A stretch of 64,000 nucleotides of DNA, from contig PGZM01000005.1 in the NCBI GenBank assembly GCA_002841395.1, forward strand, positions 1 through 64,000. Direction: 5' to 3'. The position numbers and the translations under genes are program-made. The notes beneath the pieces were generated by a model. The model had not been told where the DNA came from. It did not search any database and saw only the letters and a list, made by a program, of their open reading frames with translations. Position 1 is the first letter of the stretch. Every line of letters starts with the position of its first letter. The stretch comes from Firmicutes bacterium HGW-Firmicutes-9. GTDB lineage: Bacteria > Bacillota > Clostridia > Christensenellales > CAG-138. This document shows, piece by piece, positions 29,455-39,941 of the stretch.

Positions 29455-29745
29455 ATGCTCAAATACATCGTTCTCTTCAAGTTCCGCGATCCGGAAGAGT
29501 GCCTGCCGACCGTCATCGAAAAGCTGCACGGCATGGTCGGCAAGATCCCCGAGATTCTCTCGATGGAGACGGGCGCGGACATATGGCACAACGGCGAGCG
29601 CAGCTATGACCTCGCGCTGACGATACTGTTCAAAGACCTCGACGCCATCGCGGTCTACGACAAGCACCCCGCGCACGAAGAGGCGCGGGAATACATCTAC
29701 GCCCACCGCGTCGACGGCAAGACCGTCGTCTATGAAATATCATGA
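29455..29745 (+). CDS. Dabb family protein, tandem paralog
   Basis: [15 protein letters not shown]...[32 protein letters not shown]. Confidence 0.88.
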   Translation: MLKYIVLFKFRDPEECLPTVIEKLHGMVGKIPEILSMETGADIWHNGERSYDLALTILFKDLDAIAVYDKHPAHEEAREYIYAHRVDGKTVVYEIS

Positions 29746-31769
29746 ATGAGTTTAAACTGGTATCCGAATACGAACCCGCGGGCGACCAGCCGCAGGCGAT
29801 CGATCGTCTGTCGGAGGGCATTCTGCGCGGGGACAAGGCGCAGGTGCTGCTCGGCGTTACCGGCAGCGGCAAAACCTACACCATGGCGAAGGTGATCGAG
29901 CGTGTGCAAAAGCCCACGCTGGTCATCGCGCACAATAAAACCCTCGCGGCACAGCTCTGCTCCGAGTTTCGGGAGTTTTTCCCGGACAGCGCGGTGGAGT
30001 ATTTCGTGAGTTATTACGACTACTATCAGCCGGAGGCGTATATCCCCGCGTCCGATACCTACATCGAAAAGACCACGGACATCAACGAGGAGATCGACCG
30101 CCTCAGATACAGCGCGACAAGCTCGCTCAACGAGCGGCGCGATGTCATCATCGTCTCCTCCGTCTCCTGCATCTACGCGCTGGGCGATCCGGAAGAGTAT
30201 ATGCGCATGTCCGTTTCGCTCAGAAAAGGCGCGCTGATTTCGCGCGAAGAAGTCGTGCGAAAGCTCGTGGACATCCAGTTCCAGCGCAACGACATCGACT
30301 TTTCGCGTGGCACCTTCCGCGTCCGCGGAGATGTGCTGGATATCTATCCGATCTCCAGCGCAGGCACCGCCATCCGCGTGGAATTCTTCGGCGACGAGAT
30401 CGAGCGCATTATGGACGTCAACTCGCTTACGGGCGAATTGCTCGGTGAGCGCGCGCATGTCGCGGTGTTTCCCGCGACGCACTATGCCACAAGCCGCGAA
30501 AAGCTGGAGGGCGCAATCGACCAGATTTGGAGCGACGCGCTCGAGCGGCGGGACGAGTTCCAGCGGATGGACCGCCTGATCGAGGCGCAGAGAATCGAGC
30601 AGCGCACGCAGTACGACATCGAGATGATGCGCGAAATCGGCTACTGTAACGGCATCGAGAACTATTCGCGCTACTTCGACGGCAGAAAACCCGGCCAGCC
30701 GCCGTTTACGCTGATCGACTATTTTCCCAAGGATTTTCTCCTGATCGTGGACGAAAGCCACGTAACCATCCCGCAGATCGGCGCAATGTATCGCGGAGAC
30801 CTCGCGCGCAAAACGTCGCTCGTTGACTACGGCTTCCGCATTCCAAGCGCATACGACAACCGTCCGCTGAAATTTCCGGAGTTTGAGGCGAGGATTCCGC
30901 AGATGATCTGCGTTTCCGCCACGCCCGCCGAATACGAGATGAAGCGATCCACACAGGTTGTGGAGCAGATCATTCGTCCAACGGGATTAATCGACCCGGA
31001 AGTGGAGGTTCGACCCGTCAAAGGACAGATCGACGACCTGCTCGGGGAGGTTCGCCTTCAGGCGCAGAAGGGCTACCGTACGCTGGTGACCACGCTGACC
31101 AAGCGCATGGCGGAGGATTTAACCGAGTATCTCGACGGCATGAAGGTGCGCGTGCGGTATATGCATGCGGACATCGAGACCATCGAGCGCATGGAGATCA
31201 TCCGCGATCTGCGGTTGGGTGATTTTGACGTGCTTGTGGGGATCAATCTGCTCCGCGAAGGATTGGACTTGCCGGAAGTGGGGCTTGTTGCGATTCTGGA
31301 CGCGGATAAAGAGGGGTTTTTGCGCTCGTCCACGAGCCTTGTGCAGACGATCGGCAGAGCCGCGCGCAACGTCGAAGGCAAGGTCATCCTCTACGCGGAC
31401 GTGATTACGCCGAGCATGAAGTTCGCGATGGACGAGACCGACCGCAGGCGCACGATTCAGAAAGCGTTCAACGAGGAGCACAACATCACGCCGCAGAGCA
31501 TCAAGAAGGCGATCCGTGCACCGTTGCTCATCACCAGCAAAGTGGCGGACATGAACGACGATATGGATGCGGATGAGAAAGCCGCGCGCGTGAAGGTGCT
31601 CACCGAGGAGATGCGGGCAGCCGCGCGGGAACTGGAGTTTGAGCACGCGGCAAAGCTCCGCGACGAGATCCGCAAGCTCTCCGGCGAGGAAGCACTGGAG
31701 CGCGCATCCGAACCCAGACCCGGCACCATCGGCGCCAAGAAGCGCAACAAGGGCAGGTCGAGAAAATAA
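29742..31769 (+). CDS. uvrB: Excinuclease ABC subunit B
   Basis: [42 protein letters not shown]-terminal UVR motif; overlaps the stop of the preceding gene (ATGA). Confidence 0.98.
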   Translation: MNEFKLVSEYEPAGDQPQAIDRLSEGILRGDKAQVLLGVTGSGKTYTMAKVIERVQKPTLVIAHNKTLAAQLCSEFREFFPDSAVEYFVSYYDYYQPEAYIPASDTYIEKTTDINEEIDRLRYSATSSLNERRDVIIVSSVSCIYALGDPEEYMRMSVSLRKGALISREEVVRKLVDIQFQRNDIDFSRGTFRVRGDVLDIYPISSAGTAIRVEFFGDEIERIMDVNSLTGELLGERAHVAVFPATHYATSREKLEGAIDQIWSDALERRDEFQRMDRLIEAQRIEQRTQYDIEMMREIGYCNGIENYSRYFDGRKPGQPPFTLIDYFPKDFLLIVDESHVTIPQIGAMYRGDLARKTSLVDYGFRIPSAYDNRPLKFPEFEARIPQMICVSATPAEYEMKRSTQVVEQIIRPTGLIDPEVEVRPVKGQIDDLLGEVRLQAQKGYRTLVTTLTKRMAEDLTEYLDGMKVRVRYMHADIETIERMEIIRDLRLGDFDVLVGINLLREGLDLPEVGLVAILDADKEGFLRSSTSLVQTIGRAARNVEGKVILYADVITPSMKFAMDETDRRRTIQKAFNEEHNITPQSIKKAIRAPLLITSKVADMNDDMDADEKAARVKVLTEEMRAAARELEFEHAAKLRDEIRKLSGEEALERASEPRPGTIGAKKRNKGRSRK

Positions 31770-31791
31770 AAATAAATAATCGGAACGTTCT

Positions 31792-31821
31792 GAGCTGCAC
31801 CAAACAGGGTGCAGCTTTTTT
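31792..31821 (+). terminator. Terminator after uvrB
   Basis: gctgcacc-aaacag-ggtgcagcttttttc. Confidence 0.85.
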
Positions 31822-31936
31822 CATGCTCCGTTTTCTTTACAATATTGTCACGTGAAGTCGGAACGTTTGTTCGGTATAATGGAAGAAAACGAAGTTCTAC
31901 AAAAATCCAGCACACACCATCAAGCGAGGACACACC

Positions 31937-33243
31937 GTGAAGCTGCTGAAACGTATAGTCCTGACCATGCTCATCTTGCTGGTGTTAACAACACCTTCTC
32001 TTTCCCTTGCCGAAAGCGACTATGAAACAGGCGACGGGTGGATTTATCAGGATGGTGAGCTGAAGATTGTAACCAATAACGGGCTCATCAACTTCCTCTA
32101 TCATGAGTTTGATATGCGTGGAGATCCGCAGCATATGTCACGGATATCATAATCGACTATTTTATCGGTGATATTAATCCGTCCATCACTTCTGTTGAAG
32201 AGGGAAATGATACATTCATCATTGATAATGGATGGGTGATCAATCAGCAAACAAAAACGCTGTTTGGCGCGGCGAACGTGAAAGAGAACAAAACACGGGC
32301 AGTCATCGATGATCTTCCGAGCTACATTGAGCATATCGGTATGTATGCTTTTAGTGATTGCAGAGCGTTAAGACAGATTACGATACCTGATCTTGTTATC
32401 AGTATTGGAGAATTTTCGTTTAGCGGTTGCGATAGCATGGAAAGCATCACTTTGCCACGCAATGCAACAACAATAGACGCCTGTGCATTCATTCATTGCA
32501 CAAAATTGAAACGGATTAATTTAGAAGCTGCAATTAATAGTATAGGAGTTGCAGCCTTTGATGCATGTGTTAATCTTGAAACGCCGTCTATATATAATAC
32601 AAAGATCGAGGTTGTGCATGGCAACAGCTTCTGGGGGTGTGATCAATTTCAAACCGTTGAGTTCCCATCAACATTGAAGAGAATTGAGAATATAGCCTTT
32701 ATGCTTTGTGAGAGACTGAGTACTCTTATTTTTAACTCAGATCAGCTAACCATTGAAGACGGCGCATTCGCGAATTGCGAGAATGTGAGGAAGCTGATTT
32801 TCACAAAAGGCAAACCGGTTTCCATCAGTAGCAAGATGTTTAACGAAGACGGAAGGACGCCGGACGGTAAGAGTTTCATCACCTACTTCTATGATACAAA
32901 CGGTGAAATTTTCCCCTACCCCACCCTCTACTATACCGCCGCCTACGCCGATGAGTGGGCGCCCAACGGCGAAACGGAATGTAACGGTTACACGATCCAG
33001 CAGATTTCGCAGGAGGAGCTGGACGCGATTCTCGCGGAAGCGAGGGGAGAGGAAACGCCGGAGATCAATAATTCTCCCACGCCAGCAACCGACCAACAGA
33101 TCTAGGCAACTGTCGCGGAAGTGACAAAGGCAGACTCCTCATTTGCAGCAGGATACGAAGGAATCTTGTTTGCTGCAATTGGGATTGCTGTGATAACGGT
33201 TGTTGTGATTATGATTGTGCGCGTTAGAAAATCAAAACAATAA
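31937..33243 (+). pseudogene. Decayed BspA-like leucine-rich-repeat surface protein (copy 1)
   Basis: N-terminal ORF 31937..32152 frameshifted relative to 32236..33105; in-frame TAG at 33103-33105 followed by readable TM + basic tail (LFAAIGIAVITVVVIMIVRVRKSKQ*) to 33243. Confidence 0.85.
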
Positions 33244-33423
33244 GAGAATATCGTATTTGATAATCTTATGACGAATTACTTCGAGGGATTCATCAAGCGG
33301 AGCCAACCAGGCTCCGTTTTCTTTACAATATTGTCACGTGAAGTTGGAACGTTTGTTCGGTATAATGAGGGAAACACGAATCGCTAAAAAAATCTAACAC
33401 ACACCGTCAAGCGAGGACACACC

Positions 33424-34689
33424 GTGAAGCTGCTGAAACGTATAGCCCTGACCATGCTCATCTTGCTGGTGTTAATAACACCTTCTCTTTCCCTTGCCGA
33501 AAGCGACTATGAAACAGGCGACGGGTGGATTTATCAGGATGGCGAGCTGAAGATTGTAACCAATAACGGGCTCATCAACTTCCTCTATCATGAGTTTGAT
33601 ATGCGTGGAGATCCGCAGCATACTTCGGTTGAAGAGGGAAACGAATCATTCATCATTGATAATGGGTGGGTGATCAATCAGCAAACAAAAACGCTGTTTG
33701 GCGCGGCAAACGTGAAAGAGAACAAAACGCGGGCAATCATCGATGATCTGCCAACCTACATTGAGCATATCGGTATGTATGCATTTAGTGATTGCAGAGC
33801 GTTAAGACAGATTACGATACCTGATCTTGTTATCAGTATTGGAGAGTTTTCTTTTAGCGGATGCGATGGCCTAGAAAACATCACGTTACCAAGCAAAGTA
33901 ATCACTATAGATAATTTTGCGTTCAGCGAATGCACTAAATTGAAACGGATTAATTTAGAAGCAGCAATAAATAGTATCGGTGCTGCCGCCTTTCATGTAT
34001 GTATTAATCTTGGAACGCCGTCTATATATAATACAACGATCGAGGTTGTGCAAAGCAACAGCTTCTTAGGTTGTATTCTATTTCAAACGGTGGAGGTTCC
34101 TTCGTCTGTAAAATTAGTTGAAGATCAAGCATTCGGTCACTGTACGGCCCTTAGTGTGTTGATATTTAACTCAGATCAGCTAACAATTAAAGACGGCGCA
34201 TTCGATCATTGCGAAAATGTGAGGAAGCTGATTTTCACAAAAGGCAAACCGACTTCCATTGGCAATGCGCTGTTTGGCGAAACAGAGAGAACGTCAGACG
34301 GGAAGGGTTTTATCGTGCATTATTATGAGGAGAGCGATAAAACCATCCCCTACCCCACCCTCTACTATACCGCTGCCTACGCCGACGAGTGGGCGCCCAA
34401 CGGCGAAGCGGAATGGAACGGCTACACGATCCAGCAGATTTCACAGGAGGAACTGGACGCGATCCTCGCGGAAGCGAGGGGAGAGACAACCCCTGTGTTA
34501 ACGGGTCCCCCCACACAGACGCCATCCCCGACAACCGCGCCGGAACTAACAGCAACCTCGCCGGACAAGTATAAGCCGGATCAAGCGACATCGCCCGTGG
34601 TTGAGATTCTTCTTGTTTCCGCGATTGCGGGGGTTGCGGCGGGAATTGTGGTCATTGTGTGGGCGCGAAAACGCAAATCAATGAAATGA
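33424..34689 (+). CDS. BspA-like LRR membrane-anchored surface protein (copy 2, intact)
   Basis: Signal peptide; LRR_5-type repeats (LRQITIPDLVISIGEFSFSGCDGLENITLPSKVITIDNFAFSECTKLKRINL); Pro/Thr linker; C-terminal TM + ARKRKSMK. Confidence 0.85.
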   Translation: MKLLKRIALTMLILLVLITPSLSLAESDYETGDGWIYQDGELKIVTNNGLINFLYHEFDMRGDPQHTSVEEGNESFIIDNGWVINQQTKTLFGAANVKENKTRAIIDDLPTYIEHIGMYAFSDCRALRQITIPDLVISIGEFSFSGCDGLENITLPSKVITIDNFAFSECTKLKRINLEAAINSIGAAAFHVCINLGTPSIYNTTIEVVQSNSFLGCILFQTVEVPSSVKLVEDQAFGHCTALSVLIFNSDQLTIKDGAFDHCENVRKLIFTKGKPTSIGNALFGETERTSDGKGFIVHYYEESDKTIPYPTLYYTAAYADEWAPNGEAEWNGYTIQQISQEELDAILAEARGETTPVLTGPPTQTPSPTTAPELTATSPDKYKPDQATSPVVEILLVSAIAGVAAGIVVIVWARKRKSMK

Positions 34690-34756
34690 CGATATAGTTA
34701 GTTTTAGAAAAAATTGCAGTTCAAGTACGCGGGTCTTCTTGCGACTCTCAATAGAA

Positions 34757-34795
34757 AAACAGGCACTATCAATCTGATAATGCCTGTTTTTTGTT
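34757..34795. terminator. Terminator between convergent LRR and M15 genes
   Basis: caggcactatc-aatct-gataatgcctgttttttg. Confidence 0.65.
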
Positions 34796-34831
34796 GAATG
34801 TTCTCTTGCGTTTGGGATATTCGTACAAACG

Positions 34832-36982
34832 CTATTTCGTCGGCGTCGGCGTCGGTGTGGGCGCGGGCGTTGCCGCGGGCGAGGGCGTCGCGCTCAGCTT
34901 CGGCGTACGCTCTGGCGCGGGAGAAGGCGACGGTGTCGGCACATAGACCCAATCCGGCTCGATGTACTCATAAACTTTTCTTAGCCCGATGTCCGTGTGC
35001 ATATGGCGGTTCTTGTCATTTTCCGTGAGCATAAAGTGCATCGCGTCGCATGTGGTTTCGTAATAGAACCCCCACTCAAACCCGGCGCGGAAGAACGCAA
35101 GCTCGAAGACGAGATAGTTCACGATCGTCTTGGGTACCTTCTTATACTTGGCAGAGTACGTTCCGTCATAGGTAAAATCGTAATACTGTATCCCGTTCTC
35201 GTCAGTCTTGATGCCGTTGTAGACCAGGTGATTCCGCACTTCGCCGCCGATGAGGTCGTGATTGCGCCGGATGTTCTGGTTGGGATACATGTTGTCGTTG
35301 ACATCGATGGCGGTGCCCAGCGTATGATGGCTCAGGTACTCGAGGTTGGACTGGAACCGCGGCACATAGGCGCAGTATTTGTCCACAAGCTCGTCGAGCA
35401 GCATGGTTATGCCCTCCGTCGTCTTGCCGGTGCGGAGGTTGAGCAGATTCACACGCAGATAGGTGTTCTTGAGGTAATGATCCGCGGTCTCAAAATTCGG
35501 CACAGCGGATACATTCACGCGGCCAAGGCTGGAAGGCACGATGTGCGCGTCCCGCCATACGGCGTCGGTACCGATGCCGCGCCCATCGCCCATATAGTAC
35601 GGGAAGAGAAACTCCTGCGGATCGCGGAAGAATTCCAGCGCGTCCAGATAGTTATCGTCAAACTTGTTCTGCGTGAGTGTGTGCCGCTTGAGCTGCACGA
35701 TATCGCAGTTCACGGAAACCAGCGTGACAGGCTCCGGATGCGCGACACTCGTCGCCGTGAGCGTAAAATGATACTGTCCTGCGCGGAGTTTGCTGATATC
35801 AAACTGCTTGTCCAGCGGATCGAGGTCTCTGGAGGTCAGCGAATATGCGGTAACGTTGAGCTCCGGCAAAAACTCGACGGCTTTGCGGATCGCGGCGCCT
35901 TCGCCGGAGACGGGAACCATCTCGGCACGCACGCTCGTGATCGGGCTGTTGGAATACAGCGAGCCGTGGAGGTTGAAATCCAGCCCGCGTTGGAGTGTTT
36001 CGCCATCCTGCAGCATCGGCACCTCCGGGCAAGAACGGAACTGAATGCCATCGTAGCCAACGGGCGTCGTTTCGCTGCCCGTGGCGACAGAGAGCATGGC
36101 GATGACCGCCTTTTTTAAAAAGCCCTGCTGTGCAACGTGCGCCTCCGCGGTGGTCCAATAGTGTACCGCCGCGCTGTCCGCGCCCGCGCGGAGCATCTTC
36201 GCGGCGTTTGCCGCGCCGCCCTCCGCGAGCATGTCGTTCATGGTCTCAAGTACGGCGGGCGTTTCCGCCAGAGCAAGCCGTTCATTCAGCTCGGCTTCGG
36301 TGATGCGCGTCACCTGCGAAGGCAGCACATAGCCGAAATTGCCGGATTCGGTGATCACATAATAATATCCGCCGAGTTCGCCGAGAATGCGCACCAGATG
36401 CTCGCACTCAGTGGTGAGCACCGCCACGCGTTCCGCAGGCTCGGTCAAAAGCTCGCACTTTGCGGCTTCAATCTTCGCATAGCCCGGCTCGCCTTTGCCC
36501 GCGAGGCGGCTTTCGTGCGCATCTTTGACGAGCACATAGCCTACGTCGCTGCTGAAGGCCGAGCGCACATGATAAAACGCGGCGCCCTCGGGCGAGGTCA
36601 CTTCGTCGAGCACGATCAACTCGTTCAGTCGGCGTACGTTTTCGTTTTTCAGCTTGATCTTGGTCGATTTCGTCGTGGGTTCGGGGTAAAGATAGATCGC
36701 GCTGCCCATCGCGATGAGGCGCAGTTCTTTATAATCCGTCAGTAGGTTTTCACGGATGCGCGCGGCGACGTCGATGACTTTAAACTCACTTGTGACGACT
36801 GCGGGCGTCGGCGTTGCGGTTTCCTCAAGTGAGGGTGTTGCTTCCGGCGTTGCGGTTGCCTCCGGCGCGGAGGTTTCAGCGCATAGGGCAGGAGGGGCTG
36901 CGATCGCGAGCGGCGCGGAAAACGTGGTGCCTGCAAGGAACAGAATCATGATGCAGTTGGGTATAAACCGGGAAAGCTTCAT
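34832..36982 (-). CDS. Exported M15-family (D-Ala-D-Ala carboxypeptidase-like) peptidase with Pro/Thr-rich tail
   Basis: HHTLGTAIDVNDNMYPN and CDAMHFMLTE zinc-ligand motifs; signal peptide; tail PTPSPSPAPERTPKLSATPSPAATPAPTPTPTPTK. Confidence 0.8.
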   Translation of the reverse strand: MKLSRFIPNCIMILFLAGTTFSAPLAIAAPPALCAETSAPEATATPEATPSLEETATPTPAVVTSEFKVIDVAARIRENLLTDYKELRLIAMGSAIYLYPEPTTKSTKIKLKNENVRRLNELIVLDEVTSPEGAAFYHVRSAFSSDVGYVLVKDAHESRLAGKGEPGYAKIEAAKCELLTEPAERVAVLTTECEHLVRILGELGGYYYVITESGNFGYVLPSQVTRITEAELNERLALAETPAVLETMNDMLAEGGAANAAKMLRAGADSAAVHYWTTAEAHVAQQGFLKKAVIAMLSVATGSETTPVGYDGIQFRSCPEVPMLQDGETLQRGLDFNLHGSLYSNSPITSVRAEMVPVSGEGAAIRKAVEFLPELNVTAYSLTSRDLDPLDKQFDISKLRAGQYHFTLTATSVAHPEPVTLVSVNCDIVQLKRHTLTQNKFDDNYLDALEFFRDPQEFLFPYYMGDGRGIGTDAVWRDAHIVPSSLGRVNVSAVPNFETADHYLKNTYLRVNLLNLRTGKTTEGITMLLDELVDKYCAYVPRFQSNLEYLSHHTLGTAIDVNDNMYPNQNIRRNHDLIGGEVRNHLVYNGIKTDENGIQYYDFTYDGTYSAKYKKVPKTIVNYLVFELAFFRAGFEWGFYYETTCDAMHFMLTENDKNRHMHTDIGLRKVYEYIEPDWVYVPTPSPSPAPERTPKLSATPSPAATPAPTPTPTPTK

Positions 36983-37175
36983 AATACTCCTGAGATACGC
37001 ATCCGCTCCGGCGCGATTCGCGCCGGGTGTGCGTGGTGGTCCGTTCGATGCTATCTAGTATACACGAGCCCGAGAAAAACGCAAAGCTCCAACTTGTATC
37101 ATGCCAGTAAAAAACTTATATCGCAGCAGTAAAAAACAGGAGCGAGCGCTCCTGTTTTGTCGGGTCGATCTGTTG

Positions 37176-39302
37176 TTACGGTGCAGTTGCCGCGGGCGAT
37201 GCGGAAGGCGTGTACGTCCATTCCGGATCGATATAAGTATAAATCTTTCTCAGCCCGATGTCGGAATGCATGTGACGATTGATGTCGTTTTCCGTGAGCA
37301 TGAAGTGCATGCCGTCGCACGCGGTCTCGTAATAATACCCCCACTGGAACCCTGCGCGGAAGAACGCGAGCTCGTAGAGCAGGTAGTTGATGATGGTCTT
37401 GGGCACGCGGTTAAACCGCGCGGAATAGCTGCCATCGTAGGAAAAATCATAATACTGACGTCCGTCGTCCGCGGTTTTGATGCCGTTGTAAGCGAGGTGG
37501 TGTTTCACGTCGCTGCCCACGAGATCGTGATTGCTGAGGATGTTGAAATTCGGATACATGTTGTCGTTGACGTCGATCGCAGTGCCCAGCGTATGGTGGC
37601 TGACATACTCCAGATTGGACTGGAACCTTGGCACGTAGGTGGTCTCCTTGTCGATCAGGTCTTTCAGCAGCGTGACCCGTCCGTTTGTGACGTTGCCCGT
37701 GCGGGGGCTGATGATCGTCACGCACACATAGGTGTTTTCCAGATAGTGGTTCGCCGCCTCAAAATACGGCACGGCATCGCTGTGCACGCGGCCAAGACTC
37801 GACTCCACGATATATTTGTTACGCCAGTCGTTCTCGGTTGAGATGCCTCTGTCGTCCGTGAGCGAATAATGGAACAGGAATTTATCCGTGTCCCCGCCGA
37901 AAAACTTGCTGGCCTCGATATAGTTATCGTCAAACTTGTTGCGCGTAAGCACAATGCGTTTTGTATCAACAATCTTGCATTCTGTCGACTGGAGCGTGAT
38001 CCCCTCCGGATGTGCAACGGTCTTTGCAGAGAGCGTATAGCGGTAGCGTCCCGCGCGCAGCATGCTGATGTCAAACAGCGTATCGAGCGCTTTTTCCTCG
38101 ACCGTCTCTTTGCTTGAGCAGATGGAATAGTTGCGCACCGCGTCTTCGGGATTGAAGGTGACGGTAACGTCGATGGAAGAACTCTCACCCAGCGAAACAA
38201 ACGAGGCGGAAACGCTGGTCAGCGGGCTGTCGGTAAAGATTGAACCGTGGATATTGAAATCCAGTCCCTGCTGGAGCTCTTCACCCTCGGCAAGCGGCGG
38301 CACTTCCAGACACGGCTGGTATTTGATTCCCTCGCGCCCAACAGGCAATAAGCCCGTTCCGACGGCGTTGGAAAGCATCGCGACAGTGGCTTTTTTCAGC
38401 TGTCCCTGCTGCGTGGTGTGATCCTGCGCGGTGTTCCAGTAGTCGAGTGCGGCGCTCTTGACGCCGGCGCGGAGCATCTTGGCGGCATTCGCAGCAGAGG
38501 CCTCCGTTAGCGGATCGCTCATGGTCGCGAGCACGCCCGGCGCGCTTGCGAGCGCAAGCCGCTGCTCCAGATCGTCCCGCTCAATCAACGTGAGCTGCGC
38601 GGGTTCCACAAAGCCCAGCTTGCCGTTCTCCGTTAAAATATAGTAGAAATCGTGATACTCGCCGAGAATACGGACGGCCTGGTCGCTCTCGGTTGCCAGC
38701 ACATCGGACTTTTTGTTTGCGTCGGCAAGGATGAAACAGCCGTTGGACTCGATCTGCGCAAATCCGGATACACCGCTTCTGGCGAGTTGGCTGTAACGCG
38801 TGTCTTTCTCCAGCACATAGCCGGTGTCGTTGGAAAACACGGCGCGCACCTGAAAAAACAAGTCGCCTCTTTCGGATGTGACTTCGGAGAGTACAATCAG
38901 TTCATCCGGCACTTTTAACGGGGTGTCGTTTTCGAGCTTGATATGCTCGGCGTCTTTGCTCGGCTCCGTGTAAAGGAAGATAGCGCCTTTGAACCCGACG
39001 AGCTGCAACGAATCTCGATCAAGATAGAGCGTGTCGCGGATTGCTTGAACCGCGGGATCGATCGCGACCTCCTCGGCAACGGGTTCCGGCGTGATTTCTG
39101 CAGTGGGTTGGGGTGTATCGGCAGTAAACGAGATGACATATGGCGTAACCTCCGCTGTCATCACGGGTGTTGGCGTAGGGGTAGGACTCGGCGCCTGCAG
39201 GACGGAACAACCCGCCAGCAGCAGGGAGCTAAGCCCGATCAGGCAGCCTAATGGCAATAGGAGAGAACGCTTCATAAAGCCTCCGGGTTCAAATGAAAGC
39301 AA
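37176..39302 (-). CDS. M15-family peptidase-like lipoprotein, tandem paralog of 34832..36982
   Basis: Lipobox LLLAGC; HHTLGTAIDVNDNMYPNFN, CDGMHFMLTE; strong similarity to its neighbour. Confidence 0.8.
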   Translation of the reverse strand: MLSFEPGGFMKRSLLLPLGCLIGLSSLLLAGCSVLQAPSPTPTPTPVMTAEVTPYVISFTADTPQPTAEITPEPVAEEVAIDPAVQAIRDTLYLDRDSLQLVGFKGAIFLYTEPSKDAEHIKLENDTPLKVPDELIVLSEVTSERGDLFFQVRAVFSNDTGYVLEKDTRYSQLARSGVSGFAQIESNGCFILADANKKSDVLATESDQAVRILGEYHDFYYILTENGKLGFVEPAQLTLIERDDLEQRLALASAPGVLATMSDPLTEASAANAAKMLRAGVKSAALDYWNTAQDHTTQQGQLKKATVAMLSNAVGTGLLPVGREGIKYQPCLEVPPLAEGEELQQGLDFNIHGSIFTDSPLTSVSASFVSLGESSSIDVTVTFNPEDAVRNYSICSSKETVEEKALDTLFDISMLRAGRYRYTLSAKTVAHPEGITLQSTECKIVDTKRIVLTRNKFDDNYIEASKFFGGDTDKFLFHYSLTDDRGISTENDWRNKYIVESSLGRVHSDAVPYFEAANHYLENTYVCVTIISPRTGNVTNGRVTLLKDLIDKETTYVPRFQSNLEYVSHHTLGTAIDVNDNMYPNFNILSNHDLVGSDVKHHLAYNGIKTADDGRQYYDFSYDGSYSARFNRVPKTIINYLLYELAFFRAGFQWGYYYETACDGMHFMLTENDINRHMHSDIGLRKIYTYIDPEWTYTPSASPAATAP

Positions 39303-39740
39303 TTATCGCAATGGCAGCCGCGCGGCATAATCCGTGCGTTTCTTGCGGTACGAATCAGTATACAGGAAAATGCGGGAAAACACAAAGTGCGGCGGCTTGG
39401 TGGATTTGGGTACTGCTTGAAACCGTTACATAACAGTTGTTGATTTGTTACATTTTTTGGAACCCATGAAACAAACGCAGTATCGTTTTGCAGGAAATCA
39501 TGCGACAAGACGATTAATCCATTTGCGAAAGGTTCTTAAAAACTGCTGTCATGCAAGATTTTATTTATAAATGAACGCGGGATTTGATGGATCATTTTTG
39601 CCGGATTACGGTATATGCCCTGCATTTGCGAAGCATTTCGAACCGCACAACTTTACCTGAATTTGACAAAAATGTAACATCGCCTGAAAAACCGCGCTTC
39701 TTCCGCGCAGGCGCTGGCGAAATAACGTGCTGCCGCTTTG

Positions 39741-39850
39741 CTATACCACCGATGCAATTGCGCTGACGGAGATGCAAAGTCCCCGACCTTCGTCGTTCAT
39801 GCCCTCGGTCGTCGTGGCCTTGATGGAGACGTCCGGATCAGGTTTATGTG
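39741..39850 (-). pseudogene. Remnant of an ispF 3' end
   Basis: Minus-strand translation DPDVSIKATTTEGMNDEGRGLCISVSAIASVV* matches the C-terminus of ispDF at 42484 (DVSIKATTTEGMNDEGRGLCISASAIASVV*); an in-frame stop lies upstream. Confidence 0.88.
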
Positions 39851-39941
39851 CATTGCTCTACATGTCTTGCCACATTGCGTTCGGCGATACATGCCCGACT
39901 TTAAACGCTAGTCCGACATCAGATCGGCTATAGCTGAAGAA

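Larger units (their letters stand above)
31826..34700 (+). repeat. Tandem gene duplication (two ~1.4-1.5 kb units) including upstream regions
   Basis: gctccgttttctttacaatattgtcacgtgaagt..ggaacgtttgttcggtataat...aagcgaggacacaccgtgaagctgctgaaacgtata occurs before both LRR copies. Confidence 0.85.

Noticed and set aside
29730-30761. 343-aa minus-strand ORF
   Set aside because: Antisense to uvrB.
34997-36118. 373-aa plus-strand ORF (and similar 37101..37841)
   Set aside because: Antisense shadows of the two M15 paralogs; they resemble each other only because the sense genes do.
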